Part shown: positions 1 through 7,260 of the stretch, in pieces
Layout: every line of letters begins with the position of its first letter
Numbering within the stretch: position 1 is the stretch's first letter
From: JANQPD01 sp963715655
Lineage (GTDB): Bacteria; Bacteroidota; Bacteroidia; Flavobacteriales; Schleiferiaceae
Length of the DNA: 64,000 bases
Direction of reading: 5' to 3'
Assembly: GCA_963715655.1 (NCBI GenBank)
Contig: OY970262.1
Location: 3,720,001 to 3,784,000, forward strand
Translations under genes and position numbers: made by a program
Notes under the pieces: model-generated
What the model was told of the DNA's origin: nothing
Database searches by the model: none
What the model saw: the letters and a program-made list of their open reading frames with translations, nothing else

Positions 1-262
1 AAAACAAAAAATAGTTTCTAAGGATGCGGGCGGAATACGCCACCGTTGCCGGTGAGAATTTCTCCAGCATAGCATTGTGATAGTGGCTGATGTCATCGCC
101 CCTTATGTCTTGTAGATTAGGCTTGTGTGATTGAAAAAAGCTTGCAAACTGTTCTAGTCGTACGCGGTATGCTTTGTAGGCATCTGCTGTGTGTGTTTTC
201 TTCCAGTTTAAATAAATATCAATTGATTCTTGTAGCGTTATTAATTCGTTATGAAGGTGCAT
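1..262 (-). CDS. Tyrosine recombinase, N-terminal fragment (cut by window edge)
   Basis: An open frame begins with ATG at 262 (minus) and runs off the left edge, giving 87 codons without a stop. The translation (starting MHLHNELITLQESIDIYL) reads as the SAM-like core-binding domain of a phage/XerCD-type integrase: a helix with N-W-K near residue 19, a Y-K-A-Y-R-V-R-L-E-Q-F stretch, a short D-I-R-G-D-D-I turn, then S-P-A-T-V-A-Y-S-A-R-I-L-R-N-Y-F, the usual helix before the catalytic domain. The catalytic R-H-R-Y part would lie outside the window, so activity cannot be judged. It probably belongs to the mobile DNA that fills the left 10 kb. Confidence 0.7.
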   Translation of the reverse strand, partial: MHLHNELITLQESIDIYLNWKKTHTADAYKAYRVRLEQFASFFQSHKPNLQDIRGDDISHYHNAMLEKFSPATVAYSARILRNYFLF

Positions 263-270
263 AAAACATA

Positions 271-301
271 AAATACCCGCCAAGGAAATCAGCGGGTATT
301 T
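271..301. repeat. Perfect 10-bp inverted repeat upstream of the recombinase
   Basis: AAATACCCGC (271-280) and GCGGGTATTT (292-301) form a perfect hairpin with an 11-nt loop, 9 bp upstream of the recombinase ATG on the minus strand. It could be a leader hairpin or attenuator for the recombinase, or a terminator for a neighbour. The strand of action is not clear. Confidence 0.5.
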
Positions 302-453
302 GATGCAGGCATTTTCAAAAAAAATGTCTAACAAAATATACCTCGAAGTTTCCTTGATTCTGATTCGAAAGATCAGAATGTGCCTTAACGGCCAACGAGT
401 GTTAGTCTTTGTTTATCGGTTTGTCTAATAGTGTAGCTCATGGAGCAATTTAT

Positions 454-534
454 GACAAGTCCCTTTTTGGATATATGAAAAAGCAAGGCTGTCTTCCCTG
501 CTTTTTTTGGTACTTGTCGCCTTTACATGAAGGC
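454..534. repeat. Nested inverted repeats in a 400-bp non-coding stretch
   Basis: The region 302-676 carries no convincing gene. Inside it, GACAAGT (454-460) pairs with ACTTGTC (512-518). Between them AAAAAGCA (478-485) pairs with TGCTTTTT (499-506), which runs into seven T residues, so the inner hairpin looks like a plus-strand terminator. GCCTT/AAGGC (519-523/530-534) forms a further small hairpin. The set resembles a folded recombination site or small non-autonomous element more than a plain terminator, but no function can be assigned. Confidence 0.4.
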
Positions 535-676
535 ATATATATTTTACTATGTTTTATAAAAATGTCAAGGTATACCAAGTTAGTCCACTCGATTAAACAA
601 TTGCGTTAATTTGTAAATTCTAAAAAATTAAAAAGCGTAATCGTAAAAAATTAAAAACGAAAATGTTCTACTATAT

Positions 677-1120
677 CTAAATATTATACACGACGTAAAC
701 GTAGTAAAACCCGTTGTACGTAACCAATCTACTTGCTCTAGCGTTAGAGGTGTTTTGTATGTTATGAGAGCTACATCCTTTAAATTTATTAATCGCATAA
801 ACCTCCATTTCTCTAGCAAGTTCTTTACTCTTGGTTTTGTAAACTCGTTGAACAAAAGAATATTCAAATCTATAATCCAGTTTATCCATTCGGGACTCTA
901 AATCACCCATAACTCCAATCTTAGCTTTAGAGGCAATTGCGAGAATCTGCTTAATTCTAATACTAACTTTTGCCTTGGTAGATGGTGTAAAACGTCCTGT
1001 AATTGCTTTTTTGCCAGTCAGATTGGGGGAATACCCGTGAAAGTTATTTCTAAACCATTTTTCTATTTTGGTTCTACCGTATGTAGGATGCAATTCTCTT
1101 GGTTTTCTCTGTTGAGTCAT
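677..1120 (-). CDS. Small basic unknown protein, weak GIY-YIG/T5orf172-like resemblance
   Basis: 147 aa from ATG at 1120. The protein is rich in K and R and has no signal peptide or membrane segment. Residues around 66-80 (K-A-K-I-G-V-M-G-D-L-E-S-R-M) look like the YIG strand plus catalytic Arg helix of GIY-YIG or T5orf172 nucleases, and the later A-R-E-M-E-V-Y-A-I-N-K-F resembles the helix carrying the conserved Glu. It ends in Y-Y-V-Y-V-V-Y, an odd aromatic beta strand. A first GIY motif is not visible, so this may be a chance likeness. It lies between a recombinase fragment and an unknown gene, consistent with mobile-element cargo. Confidence 0.4.
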   Translation of the reverse strand: MTQQRKPRELHPTYGRTKIEKWFRNNFHGYSPNLTGKKAITGRFTPSTKAKVSIRIKQILAIASKAKIGVMGDLESRMDKLDYRFEYSFVQRVYKTKSKELAREMEVYAINKFKGCSSHNIQNTSNARASRLVTYNGFYYVYVVYNI

Positions 1121-1184
1121 AATTCGATGATTAAAAAACTAAGATATGTAAGTAATTGAAAAAACTCAGTCGGGAGATAGTGTT

Positions 1185-1239
1185 ATAAATAAGCTTTTTC
1201 CTTGTAATTGAAGGATTTCTATTAAAAAAGCTTATTTAT
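1185..1239 (-). terminator. 15-bp perfect inverted repeat at the 3' end of the 299-aa gene
   Basis: The arms 1185-1199 and 1225-1239 (core AAGCTTTTT / AAAAAGCTT) are perfectly complementary over 15 bp with a 25-nt loop. The right arm includes the stop codon of the minus-strand gene at 1236-2135. The A/T-rich arms end in T runs when read on the minus strand, so a terminator is the simplest reading. The perfect symmetry also suits an operator or insertion scar. Confidence 0.5.
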
Positions 1240-2135
1240 TTGTTTTCAGTAATCGTAAATATATCTGGAAATGAAAGTATCCAAGTTTTAGACGAAGCAT
1301 CTACTACGTCAAGTGTGGGGTTCCCAAATTGCACTTTGAAGTGTACAGCGCTTTGATCCAAGTTGAAATACTCGCAAATCTCATTTCCGTACTCAGTAAA
1401 CTGTTCAGTAATGGTGTATATCCATCTCAAGGTTGCATTTGTAGTCTTGGTAACCATCATACTATGTCCACTCAATGAGCGCCCTATTCCAGGGGAGTGG
1501 ATTATTTTTTCGTTCACTTTCGTCATACCAATTGAGTAACCTTTTGACCATAATTCCTGTCTTTGCATTGGCGTCAACTCCGGTCTTATATCTTTTATTT
1601 TTGTATCAACATAAGGAGCTATCACTTCGGGAAAGAAATTATCTAAAATAGTCAACCATTTTTCATCAGCGAAAACTCCATTTCCATGGGTTTCAGTGTC
1701 AAGTAAGATAGCTTCTTGATCTGTGATATAGACGAATAGTAGTGAATTAGTTTTTTTAAAAAACTTACCCTTAGGTTCAAGTATAGTGGATAAGTGAAAA
1801 TGGTAAATGTTCCATTCTGATAAAAGATGATCGTGAAAGTTTGTTTGAAACAGTTTTTTATTTTGAAAGAAATTTACATCTAAGCCATTAGTTAGTCTTG
1901 AGCAAATTAACTCCACTTGCTTTCTTTTAGGGTGATTATAAAGTTTTTGATCAAGAAGAGGACTAACCCTTACTTTCCTCGGAATAGGCTGTATTATTTT
2001 ATGGTGAACAGTAAAATAATCGAGAAGCATATCATGCAGACTATCTCTTTTTTTAATTTTTACATCCAAATGTTGGTATTCTCTTGAAATAGCGGTCTTT
2101 AAGTCTGATTCAAAGTCAAAAGATTTCAGGGGCAT
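1236..2135 (-). CDS. Conserved-looking hypothetical cytosolic protein (299 aa)
   Basis: 299 aa from ATG at 2135. Not recognised as a named family. There is no signal peptide or transmembrane segment; composition is mixed alpha/beta with several acidic and aromatic clusters. The middle (F-V-Y-I-T-D-Q-E-A-I-L-L-D-T-E-T-H-G-N-G-V-F-A-D-E-K-W) reads like a beta-hairpin domain, and P-G-I-G-R-S-L-S-G-H-S near residue 220 is a glycine/serine loop that could bind a ligand. It follows the DUF6530-like gene on the same strand with a 91-bp gap, so the two may be co-transcribed. Both sit among mobile-element remnants, which suggests accessory function. Confidence 0.7.
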   Translation of the reverse strand: MPLKSFDFESDLKTAISREYQHLDVKIKKRDSLHDMLLDYFTVHHKIIQPIPRKVRVSPLLDQKLYNHPKRKQVELICSRLTNGLDVNFFQNKKLFQTNFHDHLLSEWNIYHFHLSTILEPKGKFFKKTNSLLFVYITDQEAILLDTETHGNGVFADEKWLTILDNFFPEVIAPYVDTKIKDIRPELTPMQRQELWSKGYSIGMTKVNEKIIHSPGIGRSLSGHSMMVTKTTNATLRWIYTITEQFTEYGNEICEYFNLDQSAVHFKVQFGNPTLDVVDASSKTWILSFPDIFTITENK

Positions 2136-2226
2136 GCAATTTATTTAAATGATAGCAAATAACCTTTAAGTACAGGCTGCATGAAGAGTTTGACCGCATT
2201 AAAAACACACAGTTTTTTATCCTTGT

Positions 2227-2631
2227 TTACTTCAAAAATTCATTTAATTTGTCACGAAGTTCCTCAAGTCTAGGCTTTAAAAATCCTTCGTGAGATTTGT
2301 AATAAACAGCAATCTTATTAACCCCAGTTTCATCATCTACTTCTTCTCTAAGATTAGTTTTAGGATAGCCAGAGTCGATATCTGTCATTAGTGAACCAAG
2401 CAAAAGGATATTCAAATCTAAGCTCCTATGTAAAGGAATCTCTTCACTCTGTCTACTCCATTTAATGCCTGTGTGTCTCCAAACTTTTAAAGATATTTCA
2501 TTTTCATCGTATTGAGCTGTTCCAATAGAAAGAGCCCTTATATCTGTTTTTTTTCTGTATTGGGCATCTATTTTATCATAGTTGTTCACAGAAATTATAG
2601 GCTTGTGTTTTAAGTGTTTAGGCGACTCCAT
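2227..2631 (-). CDS. DUF6530-like hypothetical protein
   Basis: 134 aa from ATG at 2631. The N-terminal half, with H-K-P-I-I-S-V-N-N-Y-D-K-I-D, then A-L-S-I-G-T-A-Q-Y, then K-V-W-R-H-T-G-I-K-W-S-R-Q-S-E-E-I-P-L-H-R, matches what I remember of the DUF6530 family, a small cytosolic family of unknown function. The C-terminus is a charged amphipathic helix. It is the first gene of a possible pair with the 299-aa gene downstream. No catalytic motif can be named. Confidence 0.6.
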   Translation of the reverse strand: MESPKHLKHKPIISVNNYDKIDAQYRKKTDIRALSIGTAQYDENEISLKVWRHTGIKWSRQSEEIPLHRSLDLNILLLGSLMTDIDSGYPKTNLREEVDDETGVNKIAVYYKSHEGFLKPRLEELRDKLNEFLK

Positions 2632-2764
2632 AGGGAAATTGTTAGTTTGTTAAGCAGGTGCGTCAAATGTTGAGCTAAGATAACCATTCAAAATAGAGAT
2701 TCGAGATAGAATCATTTTTTACTATTGATACCATCCCTTTCAAATTTTCTTGCTAAACCGAAGA

Positions 2765-2793
2765 TTTGAACAAACGCCCTACCATGGTATAAT
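2765..2793 (+). promoter_or_regulatory. Candidate sigma70-like promoter for the ATPase/methylase operon
   Basis: TTGAAC (2766-2771), 16 bp, then TATAAT (2788-2793), about 125 bp before the ATG at 2918. This is close to the general bacterial TTGACA/TATAAT pattern, whereas Bacteroidota promoters usually show TTTG and TAnnTTTG. A TTTG does overlap at 2765-2768, so either reading could apply. The remaining 2632-2917 sequence shows no gene. Confidence 0.4.
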
Positions 2794-2917
2794 AGAGGTA
2801 AGCAAAAGTTTCTAGAGCTATCTCCACCGAAGTACTATTCAAGCAGTCAATTACCAATCATTTATTCTTTAACAACTTAATATTCATTATCCATCCATAT
2901 TAATCTTCAGCCAAGGC

Positions 2918-4093
2918 ATGATTTCATCCTTAATTGATGTCAGTTATTTTGGGAAAACTAATTTTAGAACGTCTGGGACTAACTTTGGCATTAAACAGCC
3001 CGATAGGATGTTTCATTTTTACGCTTTTGGCAAGACAGGTGTAGGAAAAACTTCACTTTTAAAGTGTTTGATGGAGCAGGATTTGAACGCTTCCCGTGGC
3101 TTTGCATTTTTGGATGTACATGGAGATGCTGCTCGTGAAGTTTTCAATAGTCTATCTGCTAACGATAAAAAGCGCGTAGTCTACTTGGATGTTACTGACC
3201 CCAGCTTAACATGGGGGTACAATCCTTTTAGAAAAGTAAAACCCAATCAGTATTCACTGGTAGCTTCTAATATTTTAGAAATATTGAAACGCCACTGGAA
3301 GAGTGCTTGGGGAATGAAAATGGAACACATTTTACGGTTTTCACTGCTTACACTGCTTTGTCAACCTAAGGCTTCTTTTGCGGATATACCTAAATTGTTG
3401 CAAGACAAAGATTTTCGTTTGTCTTGCTTAAAACACGTTACCAGCGAGGATGTAAAACGCTTTTGGACGGTGGAATTTTCGAAATATAAAGCCAATGACT
3501 TATTGCCTGTTTTAAACAAGACGGGTGCATTTTTAGCGCATCCGATGGTGCGAAAAGTACTGGTGGAAAACACCCAACAGTTATCGTTACGTTCTATTAT
3601 GGATAAGGGGCAGGTACTTATCATTAATCTGGCTAAGGGACAGGTGGGTTCGGATGTGGCTCATATTTTAGGGTCACTACTACTCACTTCCCTAGCCTCT
3701 TCTGCTTTTTCTCGGATTGATACTCCCTTTGTAGAAAGACGACCGTTTTTCATTTACATCGATGAGTTTCAAACACTCACCAATACGGACTTAGTGGCTG
3801 AGATGCTCTCGGAACTCAGGAAGTTTAAAGTAGGGTTGATTTTAGCGAATCAATTTCTGCATCAGCTTGATGCGGAAGTACGGGCTTCCCTCTTGGGTAA
3901 TGTGGGTACTATTGTTGCCTTTCGTTGTTCCATAGCGGACGCTTCCCTTCTTGTTAAAGAGTTTATTCCGATTGGTGTTCCCAAATACACCGTTGCTGAC
4001 TTTACCTCCCTTGGAAATTTTGAGATCTATTTAAGACTTATGATTGATGGAAAACCTTCCCGTGCTTTTTCAGCCGAGACGTTTCCTCCGTAA
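2918..4093 (+). CDS. VirD4/TraG-HerA-like DNA-pumping ATPase without membrane anchor
   Basis: 391 aa from ATG at 2918. Walker A is G-K-T-G-V-G-K-T (residues 38-45); an F-L-D-V-H-G-D element at 64-70 is typical of VirB4/VirD4/HerA proteins; Walker B is F-F-I-Y-I-D-E (277-283); a following A-N-Q suits the sensor element, and the C-terminal part resembles the TraM-recognition region of TraD/TraG coupling proteins. Conjugative coupling proteins normally have two N-terminal membrane helices; none are present here, and no relaxase or other conjugation gene is nearby. It heads a four-gene plus-strand operon with a D12 methylase. It may be a soluble DNA translocase of a defence or mobilisation module; its partner is not known. 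Confidence 0.85.
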   Translation: MISSLIDVSYFGKTNFRTSGTNFGIKQPDRMFHFYAFGKTGVGKTSLLKCLMEQDLNASRGFAFLDVHGDAAREVFNSLSANDKKRVVYLDVTDPSLTWGYNPFRKVKPNQYSLVASNILEILKRHWKSAWGMKMEHILRFSLLTLLCQPKASFADIPKLLQDKDFRLSCLKHVTSEDVKRFWTVEFSKYKANDLLPVLNKTGAFLAHPMVRKVLVENTQQLSLRSIMDKGQVLIINLAKGQVGSDVAHILGSLLLTSLASSAFSRIDTPFVERRPFFIYIDEFQTLTNTDLVAEMLSELRKFKVGLILANQFLHQLDAEVRASLLGNVGTIVAFRCSIADASLLVKEFIPIGVPKYTVADFTSLGNFEIYLRLMIDGKPSRAFSAETFPP

Positions 4094-4124
4094 TTTTTAT
4101 TCCCTTTAATTTCTTTTTTATGTA

Positions 4125-4913
4125 ATGAAACCTCCTATTTCTTATTACGGTGGCAAGCAAAAAATGCTACGCCATATTTTACCTAATATTCCTGAACACA
4201 GGATATACTGCGAACCTTTCTTTGGAGGGGGTGCGGTGTTCTTTGCAAAGGAAGCTTCCGAGTCTGAAATCATCAATGACAACAATCATTTGGTGGTGAA
4301 CTTCTTTGAGGTGGCGAAAAGCAATTTTGAAGCATTGAAAGCAAAAGTGGAAGCAACACTGTTCTCTCGGGCTACCTATTCTGTAGCATGGAGTATGTAT
4401 CGTATGCCACACCTGTTTTCAAAGCTTCAGCGAGCATGGGCGTTCTATGTTGGAACTAACATGGGCTTCGCTTGTGCCATTGGTTCATGGGGCTTCGATA
4501 AGTATGGCAAGCGTGCAAAATCGTTTTTAAACAAGAAACTTGCTTTTGATGAAAGTATTGCTGAAAGGCTCAAAACTGTGACCGTTGAGTGTTCAGGCGC
4601 CTGTGCGGTTATCGAACGCTTTGACACTTCTGACAGCTTTATATATGTTGACCCTCCTTACGTTGAAACGGTATGTGGTCACTACGATGGTTACACAGAA
4701 GTGGACTATATCAAGCTCCTTGATACTCTTTCAAATATTAAAGGAAAATTCTTGCTATCATCTTTTCCTTCAGAACTGTTGGAAAAGTACTCTAAGCAAA
4801 ATGGTTGGCACACGTTGACCTTCACTAAAACCTTGGCTGCTCACAAATCTTCTTCTGGTGGCTCAAAGCCTACTAAAACAGAGGTGCTGACTGCCAACTA
4901 TCCAATCTCTTAA
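4125..4913 (+). CDS. D12-class N6-adenine DNA methyltransferase
   Basis: 262 aa from ATG at 4125, 31 bp after the ATPase gene. The Y-Y-G-G-K motif (7-11), motif I E-P-F-F-G-G-G (30-36), N-D at 51-52 and the catalytic D-P-P-Y (176-179) place it in the Dam-like alpha class (MethyltransfD12), which moves a methyl group from SAM to adenine N6. The order of motif I before DPPY and the length of about 260 aa are normal. No restriction endonuclease lies beside it, so it may mark or protect an element rather than form a classical R-M pair. The recognition site cannot be read from the sequence. Confidence 0.92.
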   Translation: MKPPISYYGGKQKMLRHILPNIPEHRIYCEPFFGGGAVFFAKEASESEIINDNNHLVVNFFEVAKSNFEALKAKVEATLFSRATYSVAWSMYRMPHLFSKLQRAWAFYVGTNMGFACAIGSWGFDKYGKRAKSFLNKKLAFDESIAERLKTVTVECSGACAVIERFDTSDSFIYVDPPYVETVCGHYDGYTEVDYIKLLDTLSNIKGKFLLSSFPSELLEKYSKQNGWHTLTFTKTLAAHKSSSGGSKPTKTEVLTANYPIS

Positions 4914-4938
4914 TTTTTTAATTCTAAATTCAAATATC

Positions 4939-5451
4939 ATGAGTGCAACAGCAAGTATCATGGATGTTCTTATTGAGAACATCACCACCGATCAGAAACT
5001 TTTGGACAAGGTGGAAAAAAAAGTCCAAGAGGCCAAGGAGGAAAAACGGGAGGTCATTGATCGCCTGAAAGACTATCGCAAGGATTTATCCGTCTTATTA
5101 AAATATGCGGATGAAGAACAGCGAACGAAGCTTGATGAGCTTGGTTTTAGTTCAGGCGAAAAAAATCATGGTTTAAACCCTGTGGCCACTATTGCCCTTG
5201 AACTGCTAATGCAAGCCAAGGATAATAAGCTGACTAATGAAGCTTTGTATGAAGGCTACGTAAAAACGTTTAAGAATCATGATGATGCCTTCTCCTATGC
5301 GGAGTTCAACATTAAGTGCCGTCCGTTAATCAATACCCAACGGGTGCTTCGCAAGAAAACGAAGGACGGGAAAGGTTCTAAAGACGATGTGCTTTCTATC
5401 AACGGTAGTGTTGACAAAGCGAAAGCAGAAGCTGAAGAAAAAAAGCAATAG
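4939..5451 (+). CDS. Coiled-coil hypothetical protein in the ATPase/methylase operon
   Basis: 170 aa from ATG at 4939, 25 bp after the methylase gene. Residues about 15-60 are strongly charged with heptad-like spacing (K-V-E-K-K-V-Q-E-A-K-E-E-K-R), so a coiled coil is likely. The central part around 80-130 looks like a small winged-helix-type fold, and the tail is rich in K, A and E. No family is recognised. Co-transcription suggests a DNA- or protein-binding accessory subunit; that is inference. Confidence 0.7.
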   Translation: MSATASIMDVLIENITTDQKLLDKVEKKVQEAKEEKREVIDRLKDYRKDLSVLLKYADEEQRTKLDELGFSSGEKNHGLNPVATIALELLMQAKDNKLTNEALYEGYVKTFKNHDDAFSYAEFNIKCRPLINTQRVLRKKTKDGKGSKDDVLSINGSVDKAKAEAEEKKQ

Positions 5452-5453
5452 TT

Positions 5454-5879
5454 ATGAAACAAGAGCCGGTAACCTATTACGCCAAGTCCAAAGCATTGGA
5501 CTTGGCGGTATGGTTAAACTTTAAGCATCGATTGAAAAATGAAGCGTTCGGAGCTATTGCGGGTATAGGTGGAAAGTATCTTGTTGCGCCAACTGATCAT
5601 CCTTCTTTTGAAGGTGAAAAGTTCAATAAGCTGCCTAAAACCTACCGGAAAATGGGTTATGACCACATTCAGGAGATTGCTATGGATGATGACCCACTTC
5701 CCTTTTGGGAAACCATACGGAGTATGGTGTCCACCGTGGACGGTGAGGTGCTTCGCTTTGTGCTTAACTATCACATCCCTTTAGAAAAGTTCATTCGTTT
5801 TGAATTAGCGACTAGGGGCTATGATATGGACAACCGCTGGTGCAGGTTTGAAAAGGCTAATAAAATTTGGCTGAAATAA
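5454..5879 (+). CDS. Hypothetical protein, last gene of the ATPase/methylase operon
   Basis: 141 aa from ATG at 5454, 2 bp after the preceding stop, implying coupled translation. It has no signal peptide or membrane segment. It has an N-terminal A-L-D-L-A-V-W-L helix, a glycine turn (A-G-I-G-G-K) and a D-D-D-P-L-P-F-W-E stretch around residue 80. I do not recognise a family. A strong terminator follows directly, so this is the end of the operon. Confidence 0.7.
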   Translation: MKQEPVTYYAKSKALDLAVWLNFKHRLKNEAFGAIAGIGGKYLVAPTDHPSFEGEKFNKLPKTYRKMGYDHIQEIAMDDDPLPFWETIRSMVSTVDGEVLRFVLNYHIPLEKFIRFELATRGYDMDNRWCRFEKANKIWLK

Positions 5880-5894
5880 TTGAATATTAATTGT

Positions 5895-5927
5895 AATACG
5901 CTGACTTTAGGGTCAGCGTATTTTTTT
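5895..5927 (+). terminator. Rho-independent terminator
   Basis: An 11-bp perfect stem, 5895-5905 with 5912-5922 (AATACGCTGAC/GTCAGCGTATT), with a 6-nt loop and a run of seven T residues, 15 bp after the last gene of the ATPase/methylase operon. Confidence 0.9.
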
Positions 5928-5948
5928 GACGAATATTTTCAAATCGAG

Positions 5949-6485
5949 CTAACGCTCGATTTCCTTGTCATCTCTACCACGAGTTTGCTCAAGCAGAGCA
6001 AATCTTCTTTCGGTATTCAGCAGAACATCCCAAGGTTGAAGTTTAGGGTCTTTTTCTTCTCTGTCGTAATACACCGCAGAAGCGATAAAGTCTAGCTCTT
6101 CAAAAAGATCTGCTCCCTGTTCTTTGGGACTTGTTATCTCTTTCAAATAGGATGGGTCTTCGCATACCTTTTTGAAAGCTTCCCTACCTTGGACGATGAT
6201 CCAATTCCGAAAGTGATGGTATGGTGCACCAACAATATCATCATAGGGTAGAATATCCATCGCCACACCAAAGGTGAGGCTAGGAAGTTCTTTGCGTAAT
6301 GCTTCCACGTGAAGTTGAAATTGTGCCAAAGCTTTATTAGAACAGTTTTTATCAAGCACTTTCATAATGGCTTCATCCAACACATTATATTCGTTCGCAG
6401 ATTTGTGATTCTGTGCTTCTTCGATGATTGCCCAAAACTGTTCTCTATTCAGATTATCATACTGCTTTTTGTGTTCGTTTTTCAT
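5949..6485 (-). CDS. DUF4240 domain protein
   Basis: 178 aa from ATG at 6485, convergent with the ATPase operon. N-R-E-Q-F-W-A-I-I-E-E-A near the start, F-Q-L-H-V-E-A-L-R-K in the first third, then Y-D-D-I-V-G-A-P-Y-H-H-F-R-N-W-I-I-V-Q-G-R-E-A-F around residues 80-105 are hallmarks of DUF4240, a cytosolic family of unknown activity often found near toxin/immunity or other accessory genes. Length is normal for the family. No other domain is seen. Confidence 0.75.
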   Translation of the reverse strand: MKNEHKKQYDNLNREQFWAIIEEAQNHKSANEYNVLDEAIMKVLDKNCSNKALAQFQLHVEALRKELPSLTFGVAMDILPYDDIVGAPYHHFRNWIIVQGREAFKKVCEDPSYLKEITSPKEQGADLFEELDFIASAVYYDREEKDPKLQPWDVLLNTERRFALLEQTRGRDDKEIER

Positions 6486-6579
6486 AGATGAACCTATTGT
6501 AGTATTTAGGGTGCGCGGTTGTCAAAAGAATTGACTCCCTAAAGATAACCTAAAAGAGAAACTGGTCACGGACGTGGAG

Positions 6580-6626
6580 CAAGATTGCACGTCACTCCGT
6601 TGACACTTCCTTTGACGTGCATCTTG
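6580..6626. repeat. 13-bp inverted repeat with one bulged base
   Basis: CAAGATTGCACGTC (6580-6593) pairs with GACGTGCATCTTG (6614-6626) apart from one unpaired T, across a 20-nt loop; a CCCC-T6 tract follows at about 6645-6653. The whole 6486-6790 stretch has no gene. A long stem with a single extrahelical base recalls folded recombination sites, but the box motifs of an attC are missing. Confidence 0.4.
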
Positions 6627-6790
6627 TCGAGGAATTTCCCCGAGCCCCTTTTTTATTCACTTTTAAAGTTATTGGTTAAATACCTAGATTTAGTTATTGT
6701 GTAATATATCGTGAAATATTATTTTGCGAAAGATAATAGTCAATGCAGTTATTCCGCGCATAGGAAACTTGGATATGGTTTTCAAAGGGT

Positions 6791-6974
6791 AGTTTTGCAG
6801 TCTATTTGTTAGAGTAAGGAACCGATACAGGATATATACAGAAGTTATGGGTCATTCGAGTTTAGAAACCATGTCTATTTACAAACATGTGAGCAAAAAA
6901 AGTTACAAAAGCTGAAGAGCCCACTAGACAGTATTAGCTTTAAAATCAACCACATGACTAAAACAACAATATAA
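6791..6974 (+). pseudogene. Decayed integron-integrase-like tyrosine recombinase, C-terminal remnant
   Basis: Translation across three frames rebuilds the end of a tyrosine recombinase: S-F-A-V-Y-L-L-E, stop, G-T-D-T-G-Y-I-Q-K-L in one frame; then V-M-G-H-S-S-L-E-T-M-S-I-Y-K-H-V-S-K-K-S in the next; then L-K-S-P-L-D-S-I in the third. This is the conserved box II pattern (R-H-S-F-A-T-H-L-L-E ... L-G-H-S-S ... I-Y-T-H-V) with the catalytic Tyr still visible, plus the K-S-P-L-D tail typical of integron-integrase-like recombinases. One in-frame stop and two frameshifts make it non-functional. The upstream half of the gene is not recognisable. Confidence 0.75.
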
Positions 6975-6994
6975 ACAAAACGGAAAACCTCAAT
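6911..6994 (+). repeat. Direct repeat, copy 1 (recombinase 3' tail)
   Basis: About 84 bp starting GCTGAAGAG and covering the K-S-P-L-D tail of the recombinase remnant. It aligns with 7911-7996 with only scattered differences. The two copies start exactly 1000 bp apart and bracket two small genes and an attC-like palindrome. Confidence 0.85.
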
Positions 6995-7041
6995 GAGGTG
7001 ATGTTTTTTCAAGTTGTGCTTAATGTAAAAAAATAGAAAAT

Positions 7042-7260
7042 ATGAACTCAGACGAATTTATCAAAGGAATGAAACCAGTAATGAAAATGGCAGTTGAGTC
7101 ACATTTATGGTCTAAGACAATTGCACGACATTACAAAGAGACTATCAGTAAAATGACAGGCAGATCTGAAGGAGAAATTGAACAAGAAATGCAAGACATT
7201 TTTGATGAAGTAAAAGAACAAACTATAAACAAAATGCAATCAAATGGCAGTAAAAGTTGA
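7042..7260 (+). CDS. Small hypothetical protein, cassette-like gene 1
   Basis: 72 aa from ATG at 7042. Mostly helical and charged (V-M-K-M-A-V-E-S-H-L-W ... I-E-Q-E-M-Q-D-I-F-D-E-V-K-E-Q), with no signal peptide. Its 3' end overlaps the start of the next gene by 17 bp, so the two are probably translated together and may form a complex. Unknown function. Its position after an integrase remnant and before an attC-like palindrome is what one expects of an integron gene cassette. Confidence 0.6.
   Translation: MNSDEFIKGMKPVMKMAVESHLWSKTIARHYKETISKMTGRSEGEIEQEMQDIFDEVKEQTINKMQSNGSKS

Noticed and set aside
409..609. 66-codon plus-strand open frame
   Set aside because: It runs through the nested inverted repeats and has no recognisable features or ribosome site; taken as chance.
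628..867. 79-codon minus-strand open frame
   Set aside because: Overlaps the 147-aa gene in another frame and has no domain; a shadow.
6840..6974. Intact small gene instead of a recombinase remnant
   Set aside because: The recombinase motifs are spread over three frames with an internal stop, so this is decay, not a new gene.
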